Shown here piece by piece: positions 17,238-25,086 of a stretch of 64,000 bases of DNA (positions are counted from its first letter, which is position 1; the number at the start of each line of letters is the position of its first letter). The notes under the pieces are model-generated. The model did no database searches, was not told where the DNA came from, and worked only from the letters and a program-made list of their open reading frames with translations. Origin of the DNA: CBDCWO01 sp965223405 (GTDB lineage: Bacteria; Bacteroidota; Bacteroidia; Chitinophagales; Saprospiraceae); the NCBI GenBank assembly GCA_965223405.1, contig CBDCWO010000006.1, positions 1,240,001 to 1,304,000 on the forward strand. Direction: 5' to 3'. Made by a program: the position numbers and the translations under genes.

Positions 17238-17656
17238 CTATACCCGCTCATACACATATAAAGTCTTCCCTGCTTCATGCAAATACAACTTATTCTGATG
17301 CAATACCGGGGCCGCCAGTCCCTCATACCGTCCGGCTTCCGGATTGTGATCTTGTACCCAGGCAATTTCCGAATTGTAGATATCTAGTGCTTCGGGAACG
17401 AAGTAATGGCACTATAATACAACGTTATTTTTGATTTAGACAAGGCGAAGGTTCTCGCTTGTAGCCCAAGCTACATAAGGGGTTCTTCAACGTAGTATAA
17501 ATAAAAAAGAACTAGTAGAATTGTGCTAGAATTTCGTTCCCGAAACGCTAGCATCCCAAAGCGGGTACCCTGATAGTTGCTAACAAAGTACAATCCTTCG
17601 GGATACACATTCGCCAAATGTGAACTAGGCCATATCCTATATCTTTCTTTTAGATT
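17238..17656 (-). pseudogene. Cassette VI gene B, truncated and interrupted by a MITE
   Basis: Only the C-terminal part of the propeller gene remains: 17238-17386 codes the last ~49 residues, and 17551-17656 continues upstream to the ...NLKERYRIWPSSH region. The MITE separates the two. Upstream coding sequence is lost at a junction (AGATT/ACTCTC) that runs straight into the end of yoeB. No gene A is left. A second copy of the upstream piece lies in the 180-bp duplication. Confidence 0.85.
17387..17548. mobile_element. MITE (162 bp) with TA target duplication
   Basis: The ends GTGCTTCGGGAACGAA and, read inward from the right, GCGTTTCGGGAACGAA are near-perfect inverted repeats. The element interrupts cassette VI gene B between TATCTA and the second TA at 17549-17550; the other cassettes show the uninterrupted GATATCTACCATCCC. 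TA duplication suggests mobilisation by an IS630/Tc1-mariner-type transposase, which is not encoded here. The interior has an imperfect stem around GCTTGTAGCCCAAGCTAC. Confidence 0.8.
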
Positions 17657-17850
17657 ACTCTCTATTTATCCGTAGTATAAATAAAAAAGAACTAGTAGAA
17701 TTGTGCTAGAATTTCGTTCCCGAAACGCTAGCATCCCAAAGCGGGTACCCTGATAGTTGCTAACAAAGTACAATCCTTCGGGATACACATTCGCCAAATG
17801 TGAACTAGGCCATATCCTATATCTTTCTTTTAGATTACTCTCTATTTATC
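17491..17850. repeat. Perfect tandem duplication, 2 x 180 bp
   Basis: 17491-17670 and 17671-17850 are identical at every base. The unit starts inside the MITE (CGTAGTATAAATAAA), covers its right end and the gene B fragment, and ends in the last codons of yoeB (CTCTATTTATC). Because the right breakpoint falls within the final codons, the yoeB frame is preserved. Confidence 0.97.
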
Positions 17851-18120
17851 CCCATAATGAGAATAAGCACTTACCACAATTACTGTAATTATCTCTTCCT
17901 CAATTTCATAAATCAATCGATGTTTCTTGTTGATTCTTCTTGAGTAAAACCCTTCTAAGTCATGCTTTAATTTTTGGGGTTGTCCTGTTCCAGTCCTTGG
18001 ATGTTCTTTTAATTCTTCTAATAAAACTCCAATCTTATGGAGTAGTTTTTTATCGCCAGATTTCTTGTGTCTTTGGATATCATTAATAGCATCAGGAGTT
18101 AGTCTTAAGCTATAACTCAT
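17842..18120 (-). CDS. yoeB: YoeB/Txe-family mRNA interferase toxin
   Basis: 92 aa, normal length for a YoeB-type ribosome-dependent endoribonuclease that cuts mRNA at the A site. Visible hallmarks are RTGTGQPQKLKHDLEGFYSR, the basic KKHRLIYEI segment containing the catalytic Arg, and the C-terminal SAYSHYGDK with the catalytic His. It overlaps the antitoxin gene by four bases (ATGA), the standard arrangement. The last codons lie in the 180-bp duplication but the stop codon is intact. It differs clearly from the yoeB remnant at 4.5 kb. Confidence 0.92.
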   Translation of the reverse strand: MSYSLRLTPDAINDIQRHKKSGDKKLLHKIGVLLEELKEHPRTGTGQPQKLKHDLEGFYSRRINKKHRLIYEIEEEIITVIVVSAYSHYGDK

Positions 18121-18368
18121 AGACCTAACAACTCCTTAATTTCTTTTGAGGAAGTTATTTCAATATACTTTCCATCACGTGCTTGTTTTGCACTCTTCTT
18201 GATTCGCTTCACCATCTTTTCATTAAAGTATATATCATCTTCTCCTATTGGAGTTAGTGCATATGACTTATCCTTTCCTCTCTGAACAATAATCTGCTCT
18301 CCTTGATCTACTTTGTCAAAATACATTCTTTGATTCTGTCTAAATTCTCTGCTGCTTATTACTAACAT
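18117..18368 (-). CDS. yefM: YefM/Phd-family antitoxin
   Basis: 83 aa. The N-terminal Phd/YefM fold is seen in SSREFRQNQRMYFDKVDQGE, followed by IIVQRGKDKSYALTPI. The C-terminal half (KRIKKSAKQARDGKYIEITS) is the basic/disordered tail that wraps the toxin. It would bind YoeB and repress its own operon together with it. A 7-bp inverted repeat lies 17 bp upstream of the start codon and is the likely operator. Confidence 0.92.
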   Translation of the reverse strand: MLVISSREFRQNQRMYFDKVDQGEQIIVQRGKDKSYALTPIGEDDIYFNEKMVKRIKKSAKQARDGKYIEITSSKEIKELLGL

Positions 18369-18384
18369 GGTTAAATAATTTTAA

Positions 18385-18401
18385 TGTACCACAATGGTAC
18401 A
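18385..18401. promoter_or_regulatory. Candidate YefM-YoeB operator palindrome
   Basis: TGTACCA-CAA-TGGTACA, a perfect 7-bp inverted repeat with a 3-bp centre just upstream of yefM. YefM-type operators contain TGTACA-like half-sites, so this is a strong autoregulation candidate. Confidence 0.7.
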
Positions 18402-18679
18402 ACATCAAATATATGCATATAGTTTCATTATTGCAATGGATAATGTTTATTTATCCTATTTCTTAAATCTGTCATTGTCGGCTTTCTATATCGCTAAGCA
18501 CTCAGAACTCTTCTAAGACCTGCTAAATATTGGATCTTATCTCGTTTTTCAATTAAATTCTAAATATCTGGTTTGAGGCGAGACGCCCCAAACAACACAC
18601 CGACCACCTAGTTTTAGGGTTGCTTTAGGCGTCCTCGCCTAAAGCGTTAATTAAAAAGTAGTAAGGAATAATTTTGGCC
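18402..18679. other. Gene-free stretch with degenerate sequence and twin hairpins
   Basis: 18465-18545 is similar to 5465-5545 at the left side of the array. Two strong hairpins follow: GTTTGAGGCG/CGCCCCAAAC (18571-18593, one mismatch) and GCTTTAGGCG/CGCCTAAAGC (18622-18645, perfect). They share an AGGCG core and look like a REP-type pair. No gene is visible. Confidence 0.6.
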
Positions 18680-18785
18680 GAAGATATGATTTACACATCT
18701 TATGTAGAACTACTAATCCAGTCTATTTCAGCATGACCTTAAAAAAATTCAAACACAGATTCCGAAATAAATTCGGAATGACGTC
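18680..18785. repeat. Array spacer, right-border partial copy
   Basis: GATATGATTTACACATCTTA... to ...TTCGGAATGACGTC matches the middle of the array spacer, including the ATTCCGAA-ATAAA-TTCGGAAT hairpin, and then breaks off into unique sequence. It shares about 90 bp with the left-border copy at 5694. Confidence 0.85.
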
Positions 18786-19010
18786 TATCTTAGAAAAACA
18801 AACCTGCTCACCAATATACCATCTTGTACATCGTCAAAACTCACTCCGTTTACCTCAAAACTCAGATTTGCGTCTTGACTTGCTTCTTTTTGAAACTGCT
18901 ATCTTTGGCCAGAATATAACTTTAGGCTGAACCGGCAACAAATGAAAATTACCCACACGGTTAAAACAAATTCGACAACACATTATAGGATTAAATCCAC
19001 AGAATTATTA
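18786..19010. other. Unique sequence between the island and rplU
   Basis: On the minus strand, about 18790-18905 reads as an open protein-like fragment (NLSFEVNGVSFDDV, then ILVSRFVFLR and a stop) with no start and an upstream stop. This may be the tail of a lost gene. I do not recognise it. Confidence 0.3.
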
Positions 19011-19018
19011 TATCTTTG
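19011..19018 (+). promoter_or_regulatory. Bacteroidota-type -7 element for rplU-rpmA
   Basis: TATCTTTG matches the phylum consensus TAnnTTTG and lies 39 bp before the rplU start codon. No convincing -33 element is visible. Confidence 0.55.
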
Positions 19019-19056
19019 CAGTCCTTATTTTTTGAATAGCAGGAAAATACAATAAA

Positions 19057-19368
19057 ATGTACGCCATTGTAGATATCGCAGGTCAGCAGTTTAAGGTAAA
19101 TGAAGGTAATGAAATCTTCGTACACCGGTTAAATGCCGATACCGGAGAGCAATTACAATTTAACCAGGTATTGCTGGTAGACCAGGATGAAAATATCAGC
19201 ATAGGGACACCGACGGTAGACGGAGCTGAAGTAAAGGCTACGGTATTGGAGCATGTAAAAGGGGACAAAGTAATCGTCTTTAAAAAGAAACGTCGTAAAG
19301 GATACCGGGTAAAGAATGGTCACCGTCAACAATTTACCAAAATTAAAATTGATTCAATAAACGTATAA
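19057..19368 (+). CDS. rplU: 50S ribosomal protein L21
   Basis: 103 aa, the usual length. MYAIVDIAGQQFKVNEG at the N-terminus and the C-terminal KKRRKGYRVKNGHRQQFTKI are the L21 signatures. It binds 23S rRNA in the large subunit. It is followed after 11 bp by rpmA, the conserved rplU-rpmA operon order. Unlike in some bacteria, L21 here has no C-terminal extension; the extension is on L27 instead. Confidence 0.97.
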   Translation: MYAIVDIAGQQFKVNEGNEIFVHRLNADTGEQLQFNQVLLVDQDENISIGTPTVDGAEVKATVLEHVKGDKVIVFKKKRRKGYRVKNGHRQQFTKIKIDSINV

Positions 19369-19379
19369 TTCCACTTGTT

Positions 19380-20069
19380 ATGGCTCATAAAAAAGGAGTA
19401 GGTAGCTCAGATAATGGAAGAGATAGTAAAAGTAAACGATTAGGTGTTAAACTATTTGGCGGCCAAACAGCCATCGCCGGAAATATTCTGGTAAGACAAA
19501 GGGGAACCAGATTCCATCCCGGTAAAAATGTTGGCCTGGGCAGAGATTTTACCCTGTTTGCCCTGGTAGACGGGACCGTAGAATTCCGGACTAAGAAAAA
19601 AAATCGCACCTATGTCAGTATTCTGCCTTTTGAAGAAGTGGCAGAAAAGATTGATAAGATAGAAAAACCTAAAGCTACTCCTAAAGTAGAAGAACCTGCT
19701 CAACCCAAAGTCGAAGTCCAGGTCGAAGCCGAAACACCTGCCGAACCTATAGTTGCTGAAGATACAGCTCAAACCACAGCAGAGGTAAAAGAGACCAAAC
19801 CAGCAGAGGTATCTGCAGATCCGAAAGGAGCCCTATTTGCTTCAATCGGTGAAGCCAGTGCTGATGAAAAAGACGACCTGAAAAAAATCAAAGGTGTTGG
19901 TCCCAAACTCGAGTCGACTTTAAATGACATCGGTATTTATACTTTTGCCCAGGTCAGTAAAATGACCGATACAGAGTATGATTTGGTGGATTCACTAATC
20001 GACTCATTCAAAGGGAGAGGGAAACGCGACGATTGGGCTGCTCAAGCCAAAGAATTAATGGAAGAATAA
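19380..20069 (+). CDS. rpmA: 50S ribosomal protein L27 with C-terminal helix-hairpin-helix extension
   Basis: 229 aa against about 85 for normal L27. Residues 1-85 are a complete L27 (MAHKKGVGSSDNGRDSKSKR, LGVKLFGGQTAIAGNI, VDGTVEFRTKKKNRTYVS), which reaches the peptidyl-transferase centre. No N-terminal leader needing cleavage is present. A Pro/Glu/Val/Ala-rich low-complexity linker runs from about 95 to 160. Residues 165-229 form a helix-hairpin-helix domain (DDLKKIKGVGPKLESTLNDI, then WAAQAKELMEE), like those fused to NuoE or L21 in other bacteria. The frame is continuous and ends at a good terminator. The purpose of the extension is unknown. Confidence 0.93.
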   Translation: MAHKKGVGSSDNGRDSKSKRLGVKLFGGQTAIAGNILVRQRGTRFHPGKNVGLGRDFTLFALVDGTVEFRTKKKNRTYVSILPFEEVAEKIDKIEKPKATPKVEEPAQPKVEVQVEAETPAEPIVAEDTAQTTAEVKETKPAEVSADPKGALFASIGEASADEKDDLKKIKGVGPKLESTLNDIGIYTFAQVSKMTDTEYDLVDSLIDSFKGRGKRDDWAAQAKELMEE

Positions 20070-20110
20070 TTGCTGTCCAACTAAAAACAGCATATTGGAT
20101 ATAACATTGA

Positions 20111-20136
20111 AGCCGGAATTACTTCCGGCTTTTTTT
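20111..20136 (+). terminator. Rho-independent terminator of rplU-rpmA
   Basis: AGCCGGAA (20111-20118) pairs with TTCCGGCT (20123-20130) around TTAC, followed by six or more T. Confidence 0.9.
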
Positions 20137-20399
20137 ATATTTCAATTACAAACTAATTTTTCTCTTTTTTGTCGAACCACGGATTACAGCAATTCCCAGA
20201 TGACATTGAATTTAGATGTGATATGGAATCTACAATTAAAGGATTCCTATTATATTGCGGTGCACCTTTCTCTCTCTTTTTATATCAGGAAAATCAGTTT
20301 GAAGAGGCTTTGTAAAAATACGGAGGTGTGATAATTCAGATGAACCTGTTGATCGCTTTATACCGGCTGGGTACTTACATTCTTGCAGCAGAATAAAGT
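20137..20399. other. Gene-free region between convergent terminators
   Basis: No convincing gene, repeat or RNA; short frames here lack family features. Confidence 0.6.
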
Positions 20400-20428
20400 A
20401 AAAAAGGTACAGCCATAAAGCTGTACCT
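20400..20428 (-). terminator. Rho-independent terminator of the ECF sigma gene
   Basis: On the minus strand AGGTACAGC (20428-20420) pairs with GCTGTACCT (20413-20405) around a 6-base loop and is followed by a T-run. Confidence 0.85.
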
Positions 20429-20462
20429 ATAACGCCCAAAGAGATGATGATAATTCTTTATA

Positions 20463-21044
20463 TTATTGTAGAATCAATTCGTTTTCTTCGATCATCTTCC
20501 GCATGTTGATCAGCGCATAACGCATTCTTCCCAACGCGGTATTAATACTTACTCTGGTGAGAGAAGCAATTTCTTTAAAACTCATATCTGCATAATGCCG
20601 CAAGATCACTACTTCTCTCTGCTCCTCAGGTAACATGTCAATCAGCTTTTTTACTTTACTATGTGTCTGAGTACGAACTAAGGATTGCTCCATATTTTCA
20701 TCCTCACTTTGAATCACATCGAAAATATCAAAGTCATCAGACAAAGACACATTGGTACGTCTTTTGGATCTTCTGAAATGATCGACACACATATTGTATG
20801 CAATTCGCATTGCCCACTGCAAAAATTTACCATCATGGTAATATTTGCCTTTTCTGATCGTGTCAATTATTTTGATAAATACTTCCTGAAATATGTCTTC
20901 TGCCAAATCATGGTCTTTGACAAAAAGATAAATGGAAGTGTAAATTTTGGATTTGTGTCGATTAAGGAGTATTTCAAAAGACTTTTCGTCTCCGTTGATA
21001 TACTGTTCAATAAGCTGCTTGTCATTTACAGGCAATACCTTCAT
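20463..21044 (-). CDS. ECF (sigma-70 family, group 4) RNA polymerase sigma factor
   Basis: 193 aa with both essential ECF regions. Sigma region 2 spans about residues 25-95 (LVKDHDLAEDIFQEVFIKI..., FLQWAMRIAYNMCVDHFRR). Region 4 spans about 130-185 (LPEEQREVVILRHYADMSFK, then EIASLTRVSINTALGRM), the -35-binding helix-turn-helix. No anti-sigma gene is adjacent, so the signal is unknown. It stands alone between a terminator and a 267-bp gap before uvrA. It is SigW/RpoE-like in general appearance and is common in Bacteroidota. Confidence 0.92.
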   Translation of the reverse strand: MKVLPVNDKQLIEQYINGDEKSFEILLNRHKSKIYTSIYLFVKDHDLAEDIFQEVFIKIIDTIRKGKYYHDGKFLQWAMRIAYNMCVDHFRRSKRRTNVSLSDDFDIFDVIQSEDENMEQSLVRTQTHSKVKKLIDMLPEEQREVVILRHYADMSFKEIASLTRVSINTALGRMRYALINMRKMIEENELILQ

Positions 21045-21311
21045 AACTAAAATTTTGAGTACTGTAAGAAAATCGAATTTTAGTGTAGAGGTATTAGCTT
21101 ATAATCACAATTTTTATTGAACAAATAAGTTTAGCTGATCAAATATATAAAAGAATATTAATAAATAACAGGGCTCTCCCTTTTTTTCACAAATATTTTT
21201 TTATTTAATGAATCATGAAAATTGAATATCTATAAATAAACTATCTTCACTGTTTAATGAAGTTGTTTAAGAAATTCAATCATTACGTATCAAATATCAC
21301 TCCATTTTTTA

Positions 21312-24152
21312 ATGAAGTCGAGAACTTTAACAAAGAAAAAATCTAACCAGGTCAGGAAGGAAAAGCAAGAAATTCATATCAAGGGTGCTCGTTCCAACAA
21401 CCTAAAAAACATTGAACTACACATCCCAAAGAACAAATTGATAGTCGTAACGGGCCTTTCGGGATCCGGGAAATCCAGCCTGATTATGGACACCCTTTAT
21501 GCTGAAGGGCAACGACGGTACGTGGAAAGTTTATCTTCCTATGCCCGGCAATTCTTGGTACGGATGAAGAAGCCTGATGTGGATTTTATTAAGGGAATCT
21601 GTCCGGCGATTGCGATTGAGCAAAAAGTCTCAACCCACAATCCAAGATCCACAGTGGGTTCGATGACTGAGATTTACGATTACCTGCGACTTTTATATGC
21701 CCGTATTGGTCGTACCATTTCCCCTATTTCGGGTAATGAAGTAATCAAACACCAGGTTTCGGATGTTGTAGATTTCATCATGGACCAACCGGAAGGTACC
21801 AGAGTATATATTTTAGCCCCTTTTTCCAAACGGTACCAGGATCGCACATTTTCGTTGGAGTTGTCCATGCTTTTACAGAAAGGATTTACCCGAATCTGGC
21901 ATCAGGATAAAATTACCTCAATTGAAGATCAACTTAATATGGATCAGGAGGTGCTTAGGAAAGAGGTATTGGAGATCCGGTCCGACTATCAAATCCTGAT
22001 TGACCGAATCGTCGTTGCACAAAATAATGATGATTTGATCAACCGTTTAGGAGATTCTATCCAAACGGCTTTTTATGAAAGTGAAGGAGATTGCATCATA
22101 AATATCAATAACGAATACTATTCTTTTAACAATCGGTTTGAGCTGGATGGTCAAATCTTTCTTGAGCCTACTCCTCAATTATTCAATTATAACAACTCGT
22201 ATGGTGCATGTCCGCAATGTGAAGGCTATGGCCGAGTAATGGGAATTGATGAAAAAAAAGTGATCCCGAATCCGGCGAAATCGGTTTATGAAGGAGCTGT
22301 GGCTGCCTGGTCGGGAGAGAAATCTTCAGCGTGGCTTACGCGGTTTACCAGAGATTCCAATGCGCTGGATTTCCCCATCCATCGGCCCTATCAGGATCTC
22401 ACTGCCGCAGAGAAAAAAATCCTATGGCATGGTCAGGACCAAGTTCAAGGTATTTATGCTTTCTTCGATGCCGTCCAGCAACAGTTATATAAGATTCAAA
22501 ATCGAGTGCTACTGGCCCGCTATCGCGGGAGGACTACTTGTCCTACTTGTGAAGGAGGAAGATTACGTAAAGAGGCCACTTGTGTAAAAGTACATGGAAG
22601 AAGTCTACCTGAGTTGGTGATATTGCCCATCGATGAATTGCAGGAATTTTTCGAACAGGTTACTTGGACAACCAGAGAAAAGAATATTGCTCACCGGATC
22701 TTGTTGGAAATCCAAACCAGATTGAGAACCATGACCAAAATGGGACTGGGTTATCTCTCCGTCGACCGTGTGGCCTCCACCTTGAGTGGTGGAGAGTCTC
22801 AACGAATCAATCTTACTCGAACGCTGGGAAGCAATCTGGCCAATAGCATGTATATTTTGGATGAACCGAGCATTGGGTTACATCCTAAAGATACAGCCCG
22901 GCTGGTCCAGGTGCTGAAAAAGCTGAGAGATCTCAAAAATACCGTTATTGTAGTGGAACATGAAGAGGAAATCATTCGATCTGCCGATCACATCATCGAG
23001 GTAGGTCCGATGGCAGGTACTCACGGTGGAGAAATTGTATATTCAGGTCCATACCACCATTTTATCACTACACCCCACTTGTCAATAACTGCTGATTACC
23101 TGACTGGTAGACAGTCCATTCCACTTCCATTGCAAGTCCGCAAAAGCAGCCACAAAATTCACATTAAAGGTGCCCGACAATACAATTTAAAAAACATCGA
23201 TGTGACTATTCCGCTTCAGGCTTTCACTGCTATCTCGGGAGTCTCAGGTAGTGGAAAAACCACCTTGATAAAACACATTCTTTACCCTGCACTTAAACGT
23301 CATATTGGAGACTCCTACCCCCTTGCCCCGGGCATCCATCATGCTTTGGAGGGAGATCTCGATATGATTTCTGAAATTGAATATATCAATCAAAACCCGA
23401 TTGGTAAATCCTCCAGATCCAATCCCATTACCTATGTTAAGGCCTATGATTCCATCCGGAACCTGATGTCGAAGCAGCCGTTGGCTAAAATTCGTGGTTT
23501 CAAACCAGGCCATTTTTCCTTTAACACGGACGGAGGACGATGTGATACATGCAAAGGTGAGGGTGAAACTACGGTAGAAATGCAGTTCCTGGCAGATGTT
23601 AAACTACTCTGCGAGGATTGTAAAGGAAAACGATTTAAACAAGAGGTGCTGGATGTAGTCTATAATGGTAAGAATATTGCGGAAATATTGGAAATGAGTA
23701 TTGAGGAGGCCCTGGAATTTTTTACCAAACATGCAGATATCGTCAACAAAATTAAGCCCTTAAATGATGTGGGTTTAGGATATGTAAAATTGGGACAATC
23801 CTCCAGCACGCTATCGGGTGGAGAAGCACAGCGTGTGAAACTGGCCTCTTATCTAGGTACAAACAACAGGCAGCACATTCTTTTTGTTTTTGATGAGCCC
23901 ACTACCGGATTACACTTTCATGATATCAAAAAGTTGTTATTTGCCTTAAATGCCCTGGTGGAAAACGGCCATACGGTAGTGGTTGTAGAGCACAATCTTG
24001 AAGTGATTAAATCCGCAGATTGGGTAATCGATCTGGGCCCGGAAGGAGGAAAGGGGGGTGGACACTTAATCTATCAGGGCGAACCAACAGGACTTGCTTT
24101 GGTGCCGGAATCTTATACGGGTCAGTATATTGCTACAAAAGTTGAGAATTAG
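21312..24152 (+). CDS. uvrA: Excinuclease ABC subunit A
   Basis: 946 aa, full length. UvrA is the damage-recognition ATPase of nucleotide excision repair, acting with UvrB as a dimer on DNA. Walker A of the first ATPase is GLSGSGKSS (residues 48-56); the second is GVSGSGKTT. The signature motifs are STLSGGESQRINL and STLSGGEAQRVKL, with Walker B motifs ILDEPSIGLH and FDEPTTGLHF. The C-terminal zinc finger is intact (CDTCKGEGE, then LLCEDCKGKRF); CPQC and CPTC pairs mark the other cysteine sites. The conserved RRYVESLSSYARQFL motif is near the N-terminus. There is a short Lys-rich N-terminal extension. Confidence 0.97.
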   Translation: MKSRTLTKKKSNQVRKEKQEIHIKGARSNNLKNIELHIPKNKLIVVTGLSGSGKSSLIMDTLYAEGQRRYVESLSSYARQFLVRMKKPDVDFIKGICPAIAIEQKVSTHNPRSTVGSMTEIYDYLRLLYARIGRTISPISGNEVIKHQVSDVVDFIMDQPEGTRVYILAPFSKRYQDRTFSLELSMLLQKGFTRIWHQDKITSIEDQLNMDQEVLRKEVLEIRSDYQILIDRIVVAQNNDDLINRLGDSIQTAFYESEGDCIININNEYYSFNNRFELDGQIFLEPTPQLFNYNNSYGACPQCEGYGRVMGIDEKKVIPNPAKSVYEGAVAAWSGEKSSAWLTRFTRDSNALDFPIHRPYQDLTAAEKKILWHGQDQVQGIYAFFDAVQQQLYKIQNRVLLARYRGRTTCPTCEGGRLRKEATCVKVHGRSLPELVILPIDELQEFFEQVTWTTREKNIAHRILLEIQTRLRTMTKMGLGYLSVDRVASTLSGGESQRINLTRTLGSNLANSMYILDEPSIGLHPKDTARLVQVLKKLRDLKNTVIVVEHEEEIIRSADHIIEVGPMAGTHGGEIVYSGPYHHFITTPHLSITADYLTGRQSIPLPLQVRKSSHKIHIKGARQYNLKNIDVTIPLQAFTAISGVSGSGKTTLIKHILYPALKRHIGDSYPLAPGIHHALEGDLDMISEIEYINQNPIGKSSRSNPITYVKAYDSIRNLMSKQPLAKIRGFKPGHFSFNTDGGRCDTCKGEGETTVEMQFLADVKLLCEDCKGKRFKQEVLDVVYNGKNIAEILEMSIEEALEFFTKHADIVNKIKPLNDVGLGYVKLGQSSSTLSGGEAQRVKLASYLGTNNRQHILFVFDEPTTGLHFHDIKKLLFALNALVENGHTVVVVEHNLEVIKSADWVIDLGPEGGKGGGHLIYQGEPTGLALVPESYTGQYIATKVEN

Positions 24153-24180
24153 TCAAAGATTATTTATTTTAAAAGAAAAA

Positions 24181-25080
24181 ATGAAACGTCGAGAATTTCT
24201 GAATACTACCGGAAGTCTGGCATCAATCGCCTGGCTATTTCCTGCTATTCCAAATGTCAAAATACCCACAGGATATAAATATGAAATGCAACATTTACGT
24301 AAAAATGTCGGATTTTTTACCGAAAGAGGAGGGACTATTGGTTGGTTGATTACCGAGGAGCACGTAGTCGTCGTAGACACTCAGTTTCCCGAGCAATCCG
24401 GGCATCTAGTGGATGAAATCAAGAAAAAGGGTATGCGTAAGGTTGATCTGCTCATCAATACCCATCACCATGGTGACCATACGGCTGGGAATATAGTCTA
24501 TAAAGAGTTGACCCACAAGATCGTAGCGCATCAAAACTCCAAAGTCAATCAGATGAACTCTGCTAAAAATAGAGGTAATGAAGATGTTCAACTATATCCT
24601 AATGAATTGTATACGGATAGGTGGTCGACAAAGATTGGCGAAGAAACCATTACTCTTCAGTACTTTGGAGCCGCTCATACCAACGGAGATAGTCTGGTTC
24701 ATTTTGAAAATGCGAATGTTGTACATATGGGAGACCTAATCTTCAACCGTCGGTTTCCTTATATCGACAAAGGAGCCGGAGCCTCAATCTCCAATTGGAT
24801 TGCGGTTTTGGCAAAAGCCTTAAAGTATTATGATCAGGATACCTTGTACATATTTGGCCACGCTTCAGAAGGGTATCCGATTACCGGAGGTGCTCAGGAT
24901 CTGAAAGCAATGCAAAACTATCTAGACAAGTTACTGGTCTATATGAAGGCAGAGTTAAAAAAGGGAAAATCCCTGGAGGAACTTAAAAATACCAAGGCCA
25001 TTCCGGGAGCGACAGAATGGACGGGTAGAGGAATTATCCGAAGTATTGAAGCTGCCTATCAAGAGCTGAAAGAGATTTAG
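24181..25080 (+). CDS. Metallo-beta-lactamase-fold hydrolase with Tat-type signal
   Basis: 299 aa from ATG 24181, chosen because it opens with MKRREFLNTTGSLASIAWLF, a twin-arginine-like signal, and lies 28 bp after uvrA; an earlier in-frame start would overlap uvrA. The zinc-binding motif THHHGDH is at residues 94-100. Further metal ligands are the His of AAHTNGD, the Asp of HMGDLIF and the His of IFGHASEG. It is a periplasmic B-class-like MBL-fold enzyme; a true beta-lactamase cannot be distinguished from other hydrolases, and the long GATEWTGRGIIRSIEAAYQE tail suggests a non-resistance role. It is probably in an operon with the dehydrogenase 6 bp downstream. Confidence 0.85.
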   Translation: MKRREFLNTTGSLASIAWLFPAIPNVKIPTGYKYEMQHLRKNVGFFTERGGTIGWLITEEHVVVVDTQFPEQSGHLVDEIKKKGMRKVDLLINTHHHGDHTAGNIVYKELTHKIVAHQNSKVNQMNSAKNRGNEDVQLYPNELYTDRWSTKIGEETITLQYFGAAHTNGDSLVHFENANVVHMGDLIFNRRFPYIDKGAGASISNWIAVLAKALKYYDQDTLYIFGHASEGYPITGGAQDLKAMQNYLDKLLVYMKAELKKGKSLEELKNTKAIPGATEWTGRGIIRSIEAAYQELKEI

Positions 25081-25086
25081 TATTCT

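Noticed and set aside
5875..17434. A plus-strand frame of about 84-99 codons (starting MPNSVTLDHDLREVALEIEW) repeated at the end of every cassette
   Set aside because: It runs antisense through the spacer and the constant end of gene B. Its conservation follows from the repeat itself and it has no start context of its own.
5694..17656. Prophage or integrative element explaining the array
   Set aside because: No integrase, phage structural gene, tRNA target or attachment-site pair was seen; only IS elements and MITEs.
20095..20331. 78-codon frame after rpmA
   Set aside because: It begins inside the rpmA terminator and has no conserved features.
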